This document shows positions 8,937 through 17,847 of a stretch of 64,000 nucleotides of DNA, in pieces. The position numbers were made by a program, and so were the translations under genes. The stretch lies in contig NZ_SUGA01000022.1 of NCBI RefSeq assembly GCF_004963255.1, forward strand, positions 1 through 64,000, given 5' to 3'. Position 1 is the stretch's first letter. Every line of letters begins with the position of its first letter. The DNA comes from Mesorhizobium sp. GTDB taxonomy: Bacteria; Pseudomonadota; Alphaproteobacteria; Rhizobiales; Rhizobiaceae. A model generated the notes under the pieces. That model was given only the letters and a program-made list of their open reading frames with translations. It was not told where the DNA came from and made no database searches.

Positions 8937-9179
8937 TGTTCCGCTCTTTCAGAACACGGCGCGTCGGCAAAAAGGGCCGGAAGCCGTACACAATGGCGCA
9001 AAATGGCGCCATTTGCGTCGCCTTGTGAACGAAACGCGACATGTTGGCAAGGGAGGAGGCCGCGTTAGCGATTGATCCAGGCGGAGCTGCGATTCCCCGC
9101 GCCTCCTTCATTTGCCGGCCGTAGGCTGCTACGGATGCCCCAGGCATGCGCAGCCGGCGCGCCATGCTGGGAGGAATGG

Positions 9180-10097
9180 ATGCCGTTCAGGCGCAGAAAG
9201 AACACGGCCGCGATTCCGCGCACGGCCCCCGCCTTCGAGCATATCGTGACGGAGGCGAGCGAGAGTTTCCTGTGGCGGCTGGACGATTATCCGTGGGAGC
9301 GCAACGTCTGGAATTTCCATCCGGAATACGAAATCCATCTTCTGCGCAAATCGTCCGGCGTGGTGCTGGTCGGCGACCATATCGGCGAGTTCGGGCCGGG
9401 CTATCTGACCATCGTCGGCGGCGGGCTGCCGCATGACTGGGTGACGGCGGTGCAGCCGGGCGAGCTGATCGAGGGCCGCGATATCGTGCTGCAGTTCGAC
9501 GCCGAGCGGCTGCGCGGCTCTTCGGGGCTGCTGCCGGAGCTGCGCGAGCTGGAGCCGTTCCTGGAGCGCTCGCTGCGCGGCATGGTCTTCCATGGCCAGA
9601 CGGCGCTCGACGGCGCCGATCTGATGGAGAGAATGGGCGAAGTGCATGGCCTGGCGCGGTTCCGCATGTTCCTCGAACTGTTGGACCTGCTGGCTACCAC
9701 CGATGAATACGCGCTGTTGTCGTCGCCGGACTTTTCGCCGCTGCTCGATGCGGAGTCGCTGGATATTATCCAGCGCTCGCTGACCTATCTGTTCCAGCAT
9801 TTCGCCGAGGATCTGAAGCTGCCGGACGTGGCAGCCTTGGCAGGCATGAGCGAAAGCACGTTCTCGCGCTTCTTCCAGAAGAACACCGGCAACTCCTTCA
9901 GCGACCATGTCGCCAAACTGAGGCTCTGGCAGGCCTGCAAGCTGCTCGCCGATACCGAGATCCCGATCACCGATATCTGCTTCCAGGTCGGCTACATGAA
10001 CATCTCGAACTTCAACCGCGCCTTCCTGCGCAAGCACAAGATGACGCCGTCTTCCTACCGCAAACTGTCGCGTCAACGGCTGACACTAAGGGCGTGA
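9180..10097 (+). CDS. AraC-family transcriptional regulator
   Basis: A 305-residue regulator. The start at 9180 is preferred because GGGAGGA lies 5-11 bases before it; frames from 9072 add an unlikely tail. The N-terminal cupin-like sensing domain includes HPEYEIHLLRKSSG and a GLPHDW turn. The C-terminal double helix-turn-helix runs from about DVAALAGMSESTFSRFF to the FNRAFLRKHKMTPSSYR signature. It lies just upstream of and co-directional with a sugar/polyol ABC operon at 10338-15568. It is probably the activator of that operon (positional inference); a 13-bp dyad sits in the gap between them. Confidence 0.88.
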   Translation: MPFRRRKNTAAIPRTAPAFEHIVTEASESFLWRLDDYPWERNVWNFHPEYEIHLLRKSSGVVLVGDHIGEFGPGYLTIVGGGLPHDWVTAVQPGELIEGRDIVLQFDAERLRGSSGLLPELRELEPFLERSLRGMVFHGQTALDGADLMERMGEVHGLARFRMFLELLDLLATTDEYALLSSPDFSPLLDAESLDIIQRSLTYLFQHFAEDLKLPDVAALAGMSESTFSRFFQKNTGNSFSDHVAKLRLWQACKLLADTEIPITDICFQVGYMNISNFNRAFLRKHKMTPSSYRKLSRQRLTLRA

Positions 10098-10145
10098 TAC
10101 AGCCGATATCTGCCCACTTCCGATTGCACTGATACTCGTGTGACG

Positions 10146-10158
10146 GGCAGACTCTGCC
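10146..10158. promoter_or_regulatory. dyad in polyol ABC operon leader
   Basis: GGCAGA-C-TCTGCC is a perfect inverted repeat about 180 bp upstream of the binding-protein gene at 10338. The one-base centre is too short for an RNA hairpin loop, so it fits a protein-binding site better than a terminator. The adjacent AraC-type regulator is the natural candidate (inference). Confidence 0.4.
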
Positions 10159-10337
10159 GGTGACATTTTTTGCGTCGCACAATGCATAAAAGTACAGGTC
10201 TGCTGCAACGAGGCTTCTAGTCTCGCCTTCTTCAACTGCTCATTTTGGCGACGGGTGACAGGTCAGACGGGCGACGGTGAGGGTCGCTTGACCAAGGATC
10301 TGCCGCTTCCGCGAGTTGTTCCTGGAGGAGAAAATCA

Positions 10338-11612
10338 ATGAAATCATATCGGCTCGCTGCCAGCCTCGGCGCAGCGTTCGTGCTTACCGCTTCCGTATCA
10401 ACCGCAGCACTTGCCCAGGCACCGGTGTGCTCGGCGCCGGTCAAGGTGCTGGCGCAGCCGCGCGACGGGCTGACGCTTCTGGAAGACTCGAAGGACGAGT
10501 TCAAGAAGCTCTCCGGCGCCTCGTTCCAGATCGACTACCTCAACGAGAACGACCGCCGCGCCAAGTCACGCGCCGATGCTTCCACCGTCGGCAATTACAA
10601 CGTCTACTATGTCGACGAGGCCAATGTGGCGCTGTTCGCGTCCTCGGGCTGGATCGTGCCGCTGACCGATTATTACCCGGCTGACTACGACTATGCCGAT
10701 TTCGATCCGGGCCGCCAGAAGGTCGCCACCTATGACGGCAAGGTCTGGTTCGCACCGCTGACCGGCGGCGGCGACCTGATGGTCTATCGCAAGGACGTGC
10801 TGGAGGCCGCCGGCATCCAGCCGCCGAAGACGCTGGACGAGCTGATCGCCGACGTGCCGAAGCTGACCAATGCCGACAAGGGCATATACGGCATCGCGCT
10901 GCGCGGCGCGCGCGGCTCGGGCGCCAATGTCTGGCGCTGGATGCCGTTCTTCAAGGCCTACGGCGGCAAGTGGTTCGACGGCGACAAGCCGGCTTTCAAT
11001 TCGGACGCCGCCGTGAAGGCGACGGAAACCTATCTGAAGCTGTTCAAGGACTCGGCGCCCGGCACGCAGACCGGCAGCTGGGATGAATCGACCGGCGCCT
11101 TCCTCTCCGGCCAGGTCGCCATCCTCGTCGAATCGACGCCGCTGTCGGGCATGGCGGTCGACCCGAAGACCTCGCAGGTGGTTGGCAAGGTCGGCTTCCT
11201 GCCGCCGCCGTCGCCGCTGCCCGGCGGCGGTTATGGCCACGGACTTGCCATCGGCACCAAGGCCAATGCGGATGACGCGGCGAAGAAATGCGCCGGGCTG
11301 TTCATCGCCTGGGCGACGTCGAAGGAGAACGAGAAGCGCCGTCTCGACGCGCATCAGTTCGGCGAGCTCAACCGCACCAGCGTGCTCTCCAGCAAGGAAT
11401 TCGCCGACATCTACGGCGCCGATCTCGGCCAGGCGCTGGCCGAAACGGGTAAGGTGACGGCGGTGAACTTCTGGCAGGACCCGCGCTGGCCCGACCTCGG
11501 TGACCGCTGGGGCATCATCCTGGAAGAACTGGTCACCGGCACGCGCACCGACATTAAGGGTGGGCTCAACGAGCTCGAGGCCTATGCCAACGATCTGGTG
11601 AAGAAGAAGTAA
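10338..11612 (+). CDS. sugar/polyol ABC transporter, substrate-binding protein
   Basis: Periplasmic binding protein of the SBP_bac_1 family (CUT1 type), 424 residues, with a signal peptide (cleavage near ALA-Q, about residue 27). GGAGGAG lies 8-14 bases before the ATG. The mature protein shows typical features such as PLTGGGDLMVYRKDVLEAAG and a later GGYGHGLAIG segment. First gene of a five-gene operon: binding protein, two permeases, dehydrogenase, ATPase. The xylitol-dehydrogenase-like gene within the operon suggests a pentitol or related polyol as ligand (inference). Confidence 0.88.
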   Translation: MKSYRLAASLGAAFVLTASVSTAALAQAPVCSAPVKVLAQPRDGLTLLEDSKDEFKKLSGASFQIDYLNENDRRAKSRADASTVGNYNVYYVDEANVALFASSGWIVPLTDYYPADYDYADFDPGRQKVATYDGKVWFAPLTGGGDLMVYRKDVLEAAGIQPPKTLDELIADVPKLTNADKGIYGIALRGARGSGANVWRWMPFFKAYGGKWFDGDKPAFNSDAAVKATETYLKLFKDSAPGTQTGSWDESTGAFLSGQVAILVESTPLSGMAVDPKTSQVVGKVGFLPPPSPLPGGGYGHGLAIGTKANADDAAKKCAGLFIAWATSKENEKRRLDAHQFGELNRTSVLSSKEFADIYGADLGQALAETGKVTAVNFWQDPRWPDLGDRWGIILEELVTGTRTDIKGGLNELEAYANDLVKKK

Positions 11613-11718
11613 TCCTCCCGCCCGCGGCGCGCGGTCCACGGCATTCGAAGGAATGCCGGGATCCGCGCCGCGGGTTCACCCTCGATCCAAGGCACCGCGA
11701 CAAACCCGAGGAGAGGCA

Positions 11719-12585
11719 ATGCGGCGACGCTCTTCCCTGCCGGTCACATTTCTGGTTCCCACCCTCGCCATCCTGCTGGTGCTGTCGATGGTGCCGACGC
11801 TCTACGCCATCGTGATCGCGCTGCAGAACCGCGAGCTGAGCGCGCCGGGCTATTCCTGGGTCTGGTTCTCGAACTTCGCCGATCTCTTCAGCGACCGCCG
11901 CTTCCTCAACGCGGTCTGGGTGTCGGTGAAATGGGAGATCGTCACCGTGGTGGCGACGATGGTGGTGGCGATCGGGCTCGGCGTGCTGATGTTCGAGGTC
12001 GCCGGCCCGCGCCTGCGCAATTTCTACTGCCTGTTGTTCATCATCCCGGTGCTTTTGCCGCGCGTCTCGGCCGCCTTCGTCTGGAAGTTCGCCTATCACC
12101 CGCTCTACGGCATCGCCACCTATCCCTACCGGCTGATCACCGGCGGGCTGATCTTCGATCCGCTGTCCAAGCCGGGCACCGCATTGTTCGCCGTCGCTTC
12201 GGTGGATGTCTGGCAATGGGGGCTGTTCTTCGCCGTCATCGTGCTGAAGCTGCTCGAAACCTTGCCGCCGCAGCCGATCGAGGCGGCCAGGCTCGACCAC
12301 GCCAAGCGCTGGCAGATCCATGCCTATGTGACGCTACCGATGCTGAAGGCGCCGCTGATCAGCCTGATGTTCGTCAAGATGATCGAGTCGCTGCGCTCCT
12401 TCGACCTGATCTATGTGATGACGCGCGGCGGGCCCGGCGTCGCGACCGAGACGCTCGACATGTACGCCTTCTCGCAAGGCTTCATAGAGTCCGGCAAGGT
12501 CTCCTACGCTTCGGCCATGGCGGTGCTGATGATGATCGCGACCGTCATCACCTTCACCATGCTGTGGAAGCGGGTGCAGGCATGA
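11719..12585 (+). CDS. sugar ABC transporter permease (MalF type)
   Basis: Inner-membrane permease of 288 residues with about six hydrophobic segments. The EAA loop (EAARLDHAKRWQIHAYVTLP) docks to the ATPase. The start at 11719 follows GAGGAGAGG; an upstream in-frame start at 11653 gives an Arg/Pro-rich leader and is less likely. Its stop overlaps the start of the next permease (ATGA). Confidence 0.9.
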   Translation: MRRRSSLPVTFLVPTLAILLVLSMVPTLYAIVIALQNRELSAPGYSWVWFSNFADLFSDRRFLNAVWVSVKWEIVTVVATMVVAIGLGVLMFEVAGPRLRNFYCLLFIIPVLLPRVSAAFVWKFAYHPLYGIATYPYRLITGGLIFDPLSKPGTALFAVASVDVWQWGLFFAVIVLKLLETLPPQPIEAARLDHAKRWQIHAYVTLPMLKAPLISLMFVKMIESLRSFDLIYVMTRGGPGVATETLDMYAFSQGFIESGKVSYASAMAVLMMIATVITFTMLWKRVQA

Positions 12586-13409
12586 AGCAATATCGGATGA
12601 GACCAGGCCGCCTGATCGCGAAAACCGTCCTGGCGCTGGCCGGGTTCCTGGCCGTGTTCCCGCTTCTCTGGACGGCTCTCAACGCGCTGAAGAACAATGT
12701 CGACATCATCACGCGCGTGCCGAAGGTGGTCTTCACGCCGACGCTTGCCAATATCAGCTACATCCTCGGCCGTGACAGCGTGCTGACCGGGCTCTACAAT
12801 TCCGCAGTCGCCTGCGGCGCGGCGGTGCTGATTGGCATCGTGCTCGGCCTGCCGGCAGCCTATTCGGTGGCGCGCTATCCCAACCGCTTCGCCGGCGACA
12901 TCCAGTTCTTCGTGCTTTCGTTGCGCTTCCTGCCGCCGGTAGCGGTCGCCATCCCGCTGATGGTGATCTGGCTGCAGATCGGCCTCTACGACACTTTGCC
13001 GGCGCTGATCGTCACCTACTCGCTGCTGACCATCTCCGTCATCATGTGGCTCGCCATCCCGGCCTTCCAGGGCGTGCCGAAGGAGATCGAGGAGGCGGCC
13101 TTCGTCGATGGCTACGGCGCCTATTCGGTGTTCTGGCGGATCGCGCTTCCTGTCGCGGCGCGCTCGCTGATCGGCGCCATCGCCTTCAGCTTCGTGCTGG
13201 TTTGGAACGAGTTCCTGATCGCGCTGATGCTGTCGAGTTCCAACGCCAAGACGCTGCCGATCGTGGCGTCCGAACTGTCGCAGCAAGGCATGAACGTGCC
13301 TTGGGGCATCCTCAATGCCTCGGTGGTGCTTCTGTCGCTGCCGCCGCTGCTCTTCCTCGGTGTTTTGAGCGGCTTCCTGAATTCCGTTTTCCGGCAAAAG
13401 AAAAGTTGA
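12582..13409 (+). CDS. sugar ABC transporter permease (MalG type)
   Basis: Second permease, 275 residues, beginning MKQYRMRPGRLIAKTV and overlapping the previous gene by four bases. The EAA loop reads EEAAFVDGYGAYSVFWRIALP, followed by the family's WNEFLIALML helix. Forms the heterodimeric channel with the preceding protein. The open frame extends upstream to 11931, but that part is only the other reading frame of the first permease. Confidence 0.9.
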   Translation: MKQYRMRPGRLIAKTVLALAGFLAVFPLLWTALNALKNNVDIITRVPKVVFTPTLANISYILGRDSVLTGLYNSAVACGAAVLIGIVLGLPAAYSVARYPNRFAGDIQFFVLSLRFLPPVAVAIPLMVIWLQIGLYDTLPALIVTYSLLTISVIMWLAIPAFQGVPKEIEEAAFVDGYGAYSVFWRIALPVAARSLIGAIAFSFVLVWNEFLIALMLSSSNAKTLPIVASELSQQGMNVPWGILNASVVLLSLPPLLFLGVLSGFLNSVFRQKKS

Positions 13410-13423
13410 AGTGAGGACACCCG

Positions 13424-14470
13424 ATGCGGGCACTGGTGCTTGAGAAAAAAGGCGAACTGTCGCTGCGCGAGATCGCGTTGCCGCAAGACGTCGGACCGGA
13501 CGATGTAAGGATCGCCATCCACACGGTCGGCGTCTGCGGCAGCGACGTGCATTACTACACGCATGGCGCCATCGGCAGCTACATCGTGCGCCAGCCCATG
13601 GTGCTCGGCCATGAAGCCTCGGGAACGATCGTCGAGGTCGGCGCCAATGTCACGAACCTGAAGGTCGGCGACCGCGTCTGCATGGAGCCGGGCGTGCCGA
13701 ACCTTGCGTCGCGCGCGACGAAGCTCGGCATCTACAATGTCGACCCGGACGTGCGCTTCTGGGCAACGCCGCCGGTGCATGGCGTGCTTGCGCCTTACGC
13801 CGTCCATCCGGCGGCCTTCACCTACAAGCTGCCGGACAATGTCTCCTTCGCCGAGGGCGCGATGGTCGAGCCCTTCGCCATCGGCATGCAGGCGGCGGCC
13901 CGCGCCCGCATCGTGCCGGGCGACGTAGCCGTGGTCGTCGGCTGCGGCCCGATCGGCATCATGATCGCGCTCGCCGCGCTGGCGGGCGGCTGTTCCAAGG
14001 TGCTGATCTCGGACTTCTCCGCGCCGAAGCTGGAGATCGCCGGCCAGTATCCGGGCATCGTGCCGGTCAATGTCGGCGAGCAGTCGCTGGTCGACGCGGT
14101 GCGGAGCGCGACGGACAATTGGGGCGCCGATATCGTATTCGAGGCGAGCGGCAGCCCGAAGGCCTTCGCCAATTTGTTCGACATCGTGCGGCCGGGCGGC
14201 GCGGTGGTGCTGGTCGGGCTGCCGGTGGAGACGGTCGAGCTCAATGTGCCGGCGGCGATCTCCAAGGAAGTGCGCATCGAGACCGTGTTCCGCTATGCCA
14301 ACATTTTCGACCGCGCCTTGCAGCTGATCGCCTCCGGCAAGGTCGACCTCAAGCCGCTGATCACCGGCACCTATGATTTCTCCGAGAGCATCAAGGCGTT
14401 CGAGCGCGCGGCGCAAGGCAGGCCTCAGGACGTCAAGCTGCAGATCCTGCTGACCGGCGAGAAGGGATAA
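13424..14470 (+). CDS. zinc-type alcohol dehydrogenase, putative D-xylulose reductase (xylitol dehydrogenase)
   Basis: Medium-chain NAD(P)-dependent polyol dehydrogenase, 348 residues. The N-terminal GroES-like part carries the catalytic zinc site (VGVCGSDVHYY with Cys38; the GHEASG motif). The Rossmann part has GCGPIGIMIALAALAGG. The loop that in many relatives holds the four structural-zinc cysteines here reads EPGVPNLASRATKLGIYNVD and has none. This matches my memory of rhizobial putative D-xylulose reductases. It oxidises xylitol to xylulose or a related pair. Its place inside an ABC operon suggests that the imported polyol is its substrate. Confidence 0.85.
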   Translation: MRALVLEKKGELSLREIALPQDVGPDDVRIAIHTVGVCGSDVHYYTHGAIGSYIVRQPMVLGHEASGTIVEVGANVTNLKVGDRVCMEPGVPNLASRATKLGIYNVDPDVRFWATPPVHGVLAPYAVHPAAFTYKLPDNVSFAEGAMVEPFAIGMQAAARARIVPGDVAVVVGCGPIGIMIALAALAGGCSKVLISDFSAPKLEIAGQYPGIVPVNVGEQSLVDAVRSATDNWGADIVFEASGSPKAFANLFDIVRPGGAVVLVGLPVETVELNVPAAISKEVRIETVFRYANIFDRALQLIASGKVDLKPLITGTYDFSESIKAFERAAQGRPQDVKLQILLTGEKG

Positions 14471-14473
14471 GGC

Positions 14474-15568
14474 ATGTCCGCCATCGTTTGCTCCCATGTC
14501 GACAAGGCCTATGGCGCCACGACCGTCATCCGCGATCTCAACCTCGCGATCGAGGAGCATGAATTCGTCGTGTTCCTGGGGCCTTCCGGCTGCGGCAAGT
14601 CCACGCTTCTCAGGATGCTGGCCGGGCTGGAAGACATCAGCGGCGGCGAGGTGTCGATCGGCGGCAAGGTGGTCAACGATCTCGAGCCGGGCGACCGCGG
14701 CATCGCCATGGTCTTCCAGAATTATGCGCTCTATCCGCATATGACGATCTTCGACAACATCGCCTTCGGGCTCAAGCGGCAGAAGGTGCCAGCGGCCGAG
14801 ATCAAGAAGCGGGTCGAGGCGGTCTCGAAGACGCTCGGGCTGGAGCCCTATCTCGGCCGAAAGCCGACCGAGCTTTCCGGCGGCCAGCAGCAGCGCGTGG
14901 CGATCGCGCGCGCCATGATCAAGACGCCGAAAGTGTTCCTGTTCGACGAGCCGCTCTCCAATCTCGACGCCAAGCTGCGCAACCATATGCGCGTCGAGAT
15001 CGCCAGGCTGCACCAGTCGCTGAAGACCACCACAGTCTATGTCACGCATGACCAGCTCGAGGCGATGACGCTGGCCGACCGCATCGTGCTTCTGAAGGAC
15101 GGCGTGATCGAGCAGATCGGCTCGCCGGCGGAGATCTATCGCCGTCCCGGCAACCAGTTCGTAGCCGGCTTCATCGGCACGCCGAACATGAATTTCATCG
15201 AGGCGATGGTCGGCCGCAACGGCGATGGCTGGACGCTGACCGGCGCGGGGACGGTGCTATCGCTTGAAGGCGGCGGCTTCCATCTGCAGCATGGCGATCG
15301 GGTAGTACTCGGCATCCGGCCCCCGGATCTCAAGACGGCGAACGGAGGCGCAGGCAACATCCTGCAAGGCACCGCCGACCTCATCGAATTCCATGGCAAT
15401 GACGCGCTGGTGACGTTCGGCTCGGGCGGCAAGGAGATCAGCGCGCTGGTGCCGGCTCGCGAATGCCCGGAGTTGCGCGCGCCCGTGCGCTACAGCTTCG
15501 ATGAAGAGAGCATCCATCTGTTCGACGCAGAGACCGGTAAGTCGCTGCGTAGGCAACAGGTTAGCTGA
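14474..15568 (+). CDS. sugar ABC transporter ATP-binding protein (UgpC/MalK type)
   Basis: Cytoplasmic ATPase of a CUT1 importer, 364 residues. Walker A GPSGCGKST, signature LSGGQQQR, Walker B VFLFDEP and the switch His in YVTHDQ are all present, followed by a TOBE-type C-terminal domain. It starts three bases after the dehydrogenase stop and closes the operon. Its last eight bases overlap the 3' end of the convergent FGGY kinase gene, so there is no room for a terminator between the two operons. Confidence 0.92.
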   Translation: MSAIVCSHVDKAYGATTVIRDLNLAIEEHEFVVFLGPSGCGKSTLLRMLAGLEDISGGEVSIGGKVVNDLEPGDRGIAMVFQNYALYPHMTIFDNIAFGLKRQKVPAAEIKKRVEAVSKTLGLEPYLGRKPTELSGGQQQRVAIARAMIKTPKVFLFDEPLSNLDAKLRNHMRVEIARLHQSLKTTTVYVTHDQLEAMTLADRIVLLKDGVIEQIGSPAEIYRRPGNQFVAGFIGTPNMNFIEAMVGRNGDGWTLTGAGTVLSLEGGGFHLQHGDRVVLGIRPPDLKTANGGAGNILQGTADLIEFHGNDALVTFGSGGKEISALVPARECPELRAPVRYSFDEESIHLFDAETGKSLRRQQVS

Positions 15569-17147
15569 TTTCGTCGAGCATCTGCCGCTGGCGGTGCATT
15601 TCGAGGAAGATGCGGTAGTCGCGGTCGAAGCGGGCGCCGGCTTCCTTGTTGGGCGGGCGCGTCCTGCCGCCCTGCTGCATGGCGACGCAGGCCGCGTTGA
15701 GGTCGGGGTAGAGCCCGGCGGCGGTTGCCGCCACCATGCCGGTGCCGAGCAGCACGGCCTCGTCGGCCAGCGGCTCGACCACAGTGCAGCCGGTGGCGTC
15801 GGCATAGAGCTCCATCAAAAGCGGGTTCTTGGTGTGGCCGCCGGTGACATGCAGCGTGTCGATCAGATAGCCGTTCTCGTTCAGCGCCTCGAGCACATGG
15901 CGCACGCCGAGCGCGATGCCGACGGCAGTGCGCCAGTAGAGCTTGCACAGGCTGTCGAAGGAGGAATCGAGCGTCAGGCCGCTGATGACGCCGACCGCGT
16001 GCGGGTCGGCGAGCGGCGAACGGTTGCCGTGGAAATCCGGCAGCACATGCAGCCTTGCGGCCAGCGCGTAGCCGTCCTCGGCGCGCAGCTCGGCGACGCG
16101 CCGGGCGATCTTCATGTGCATGGCCGCGTCCGGCTCGCCGCCGGCGCCATGCCAGCGGATGATGTGGTCGAGCAGCGCGCCGGTGGCCGACTGGCCGCCT
16201 TCCGACAGCCACAGCGTCGGCAGGGCCGCGCCGAAATAGGGACCCCAGACGCCGGCGAAAGGCTGCGGGTCATGCGACATCGCCATGACGCAGGACGATG
16301 TGCCGGCAATCAGCGCCAGGTGCCGGCTGATGTTCTCCTCGTCGCCGGCAAAGCCGCCCAGGACACCCAGCGCGCCGGCATAGGCGTCGATGACGCCGGC
16401 GCCAACCCGGCATTTTTCAGTCAGGCCGAGCTCGGCGGCGGCCTTCGCCGTCAGCGGACCGATATCCGTGCCGACTGGGCTCGCCTTTTCCGGCAGATTG
16501 CCGTGCTCGAACAGGTCGCCGAGGCCGACGAGCTCGAAGAAGTCGCGCCGCCAGCTTTCTTCCTCATGCGCGAGATAGGTCCATTTGGCCGTCAGCGTGC
16601 ATTGCGAGCGGGCGAGCGAGCCTGACGCCTTCCAGGTCAGGAAATCGGCAAGGTCGAACAGATAGCCGGCTTCATTCCATGTCTTCGGCAGATGACGCCT
16701 CAGCCACATCAGCTTCGGCGTTTCCATTTCCGGCGACATCACACCGCCTATGTAATCGAGCACGGCGTGGCCGCTCGCCGTGCATTCATCGGCCTCGGCG
16801 ATGGCGCGATGATCGAGCCAGACCATCGTGTCCCAGCGCTTCTCGCCGGTGACCGAGACGCTGATCTGGCCGCCCTGCCTGTCGCGCGCCACCAGCGAGC
16901 AGGTCGCGTCGAAAGAGATGCCGGCGATATCCGCGGCTGCAACGCCGGAATTCTCAAGGGCGGACCGCACGGATTTGCAGACCGCCGACCAGATGTCTTC
17001 CGAATCATGCTCGGCATGATCGGGCTTGGGCTGGTGCATGGCGATCGGATGATCGGCGCGGGCGAGCAGGTTGCCGCGCGCGTCGAGAATGCCCGCGCGA
17101 GCGCTCCCGGTGCCGACATCGACCGCGCAAACGAAACTCTTCGTCAA
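15561..17147 (-). CDS. FGGY-family pentulose kinase (ribulokinase-like)
   Basis: Carbohydrate kinase of 528 residues. The N-terminal ATPase fold starts CAVDVGTGSARAGILD and contains FDATCSLVARDRQGG. The C-terminal half has a GGHTKNPLLMELYAD sugar-kinase motif. The N-terminal pattern resembles the FGGY pentulose-kinase subfamily (D-ribulokinase/YDR109C-like) more than classical XylB. Last gene of the smo-mtlK operon; its start overlaps the HAD phosphatase stop by ATGA. It would phosphorylate ketopentoses made by the operon's polyol dehydrogenases. Exact substrate (ribulose or xylulose) is unproven. Confidence 0.85.
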   Translation of the reverse strand: MTKSFVCAVDVGTGSARAGILDARGNLLARADHPIAMHQPKPDHAEHDSEDIWSAVCKSVRSALENSGVAAADIAGISFDATCSLVARDRQGGQISVSVTGEKRWDTMVWLDHRAIAEADECTASGHAVLDYIGGVMSPEMETPKLMWLRRHLPKTWNEAGYLFDLADFLTWKASGSLARSQCTLTAKWTYLAHEEESWRRDFFELVGLGDLFEHGNLPEKASPVGTDIGPLTAKAAAELGLTEKCRVGAGVIDAYAGALGVLGGFAGDEENISRHLALIAGTSSCVMAMSHDPQPFAGVWGPYFGAALPTLWLSEGGQSATGALLDHIIRWHGAGGEPDAAMHMKIARRVAELRAEDGYALAARLHVLPDFHGNRSPLADPHAVGVISGLTLDSSFDSLCKLYWRTAVGIALGVRHVLEALNENGYLIDTLHVTGGHTKNPLLMELYADATGCTVVEPLADEAVLLGTGMVAATAAGLYPDLNAACVAMQQGGRTRPPNKEAGARFDRDYRIFLEMHRQRQMLDEIS

Positions 17148-17827
17148 GATGCTTTTACTCTCGCTCCCAGGCCTGCAATCAGATCGGGCAATTGCAGCAT
17201 GTCAGCGAATATAGAGTCCGGTTCGGTCGACGCAAGCCGGGCTTTCAAGCCGGGATTTCCGGCATGCGAGCCGCCGGTGAAAGCAAAGACGTGCATGCCC
17301 GCCGCGCGCGCCCCGGCAACACCGGCCGGACTGTCCTCGACGACCAGGCAATTGCGCGGATGCGCCCGCATGGAGGCGGCGGCATGAAGGAAAAGGTCGG
17401 GCGCCGGCTTGCCGCGCTTGACCATGGTGGCGCTGAACAGGTGCGGCTCCAGCAGCGGCAGCAGGCCGGTGACATCGAGAGCGTAGCGGATACGCTCCAG
17501 CGTGCCGGAAGAGGCGACGCAGCAAGGCAGACCGAGCTTCGGCAGCACCTCTTTGATGCCAGGGATCGGCTTCAATTCCTCACGGAACTTGCGCATCAGG
17601 TCGACGCGCATGGCGGTCAGGTGCTGGTCGCTGATCTCCAGCCCGAACTGTTGGCCGAGGATCTCGCGCACGCTTTTCATGCTCTTGCCGAGGAAATGCT
17701 CGTAGGCGGCGTCCTCGCTGACCGTGCCGCCGGCGAGCTCGATCATGCCGAGCAGCGCCGAGACCGAAAGCGCCTCGCTGTCGACCAGCACGCCGTCACA
17801 GTCGAAGATGACCAGCTCAGGCGTCAT
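17144..17827 (-). CDS. HAD-family phosphatase (beta-phosphoglucomutase-like)
   Basis: A 227-residue HAD hydrolase. Motif I DCDGVLVDSEA at about residues 9-19, the KRGKPAPDLF motif III and VVEDSPAGVAGA motif IV are visible, with a cap domain between I and II. The start at 17827 gives MTPELVIFDCDGVLVDS; the frame is open further upstream but only inside mtlK. It sits 20 bp after mtlK and overlaps the FGGY kinase by ATGA, so it is coupled to polyol catabolism. It may dephosphorylate a toxic or dead-end sugar phosphate (inference). Confidence 0.87.
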   Translation of the reverse strand: MTPELVIFDCDGVLVDSEALSVSALLGMIELAGGTVSEDAAYEHFLGKSMKSVREILGQQFGLEISDQHLTAMRVDLMRKFREELKPIPGIKEVLPKLGLPCCVASSGTLERIRYALDVTGLLPLLEPHLFSATMVKRGKPAPDLFLHAAASMRAHPRNCLVVEDSPAGVAGARAAGMHVFAFTGGSHAGNPGLKARLASTEPDSIFADMLQLPDLIAGLGARVKAS

Positions 17828-17847
17828 CGGGCAGGCTTCCGCTAGCC

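Noticed and set aside
13121..15049. 642-residue minus-strand frame across permease, dehydrogenase and ATPase genes
   Set aside because: Covers three intact, overlapping genes of an operon on the other strand; His/Asp/Arg-rich shadow composition.
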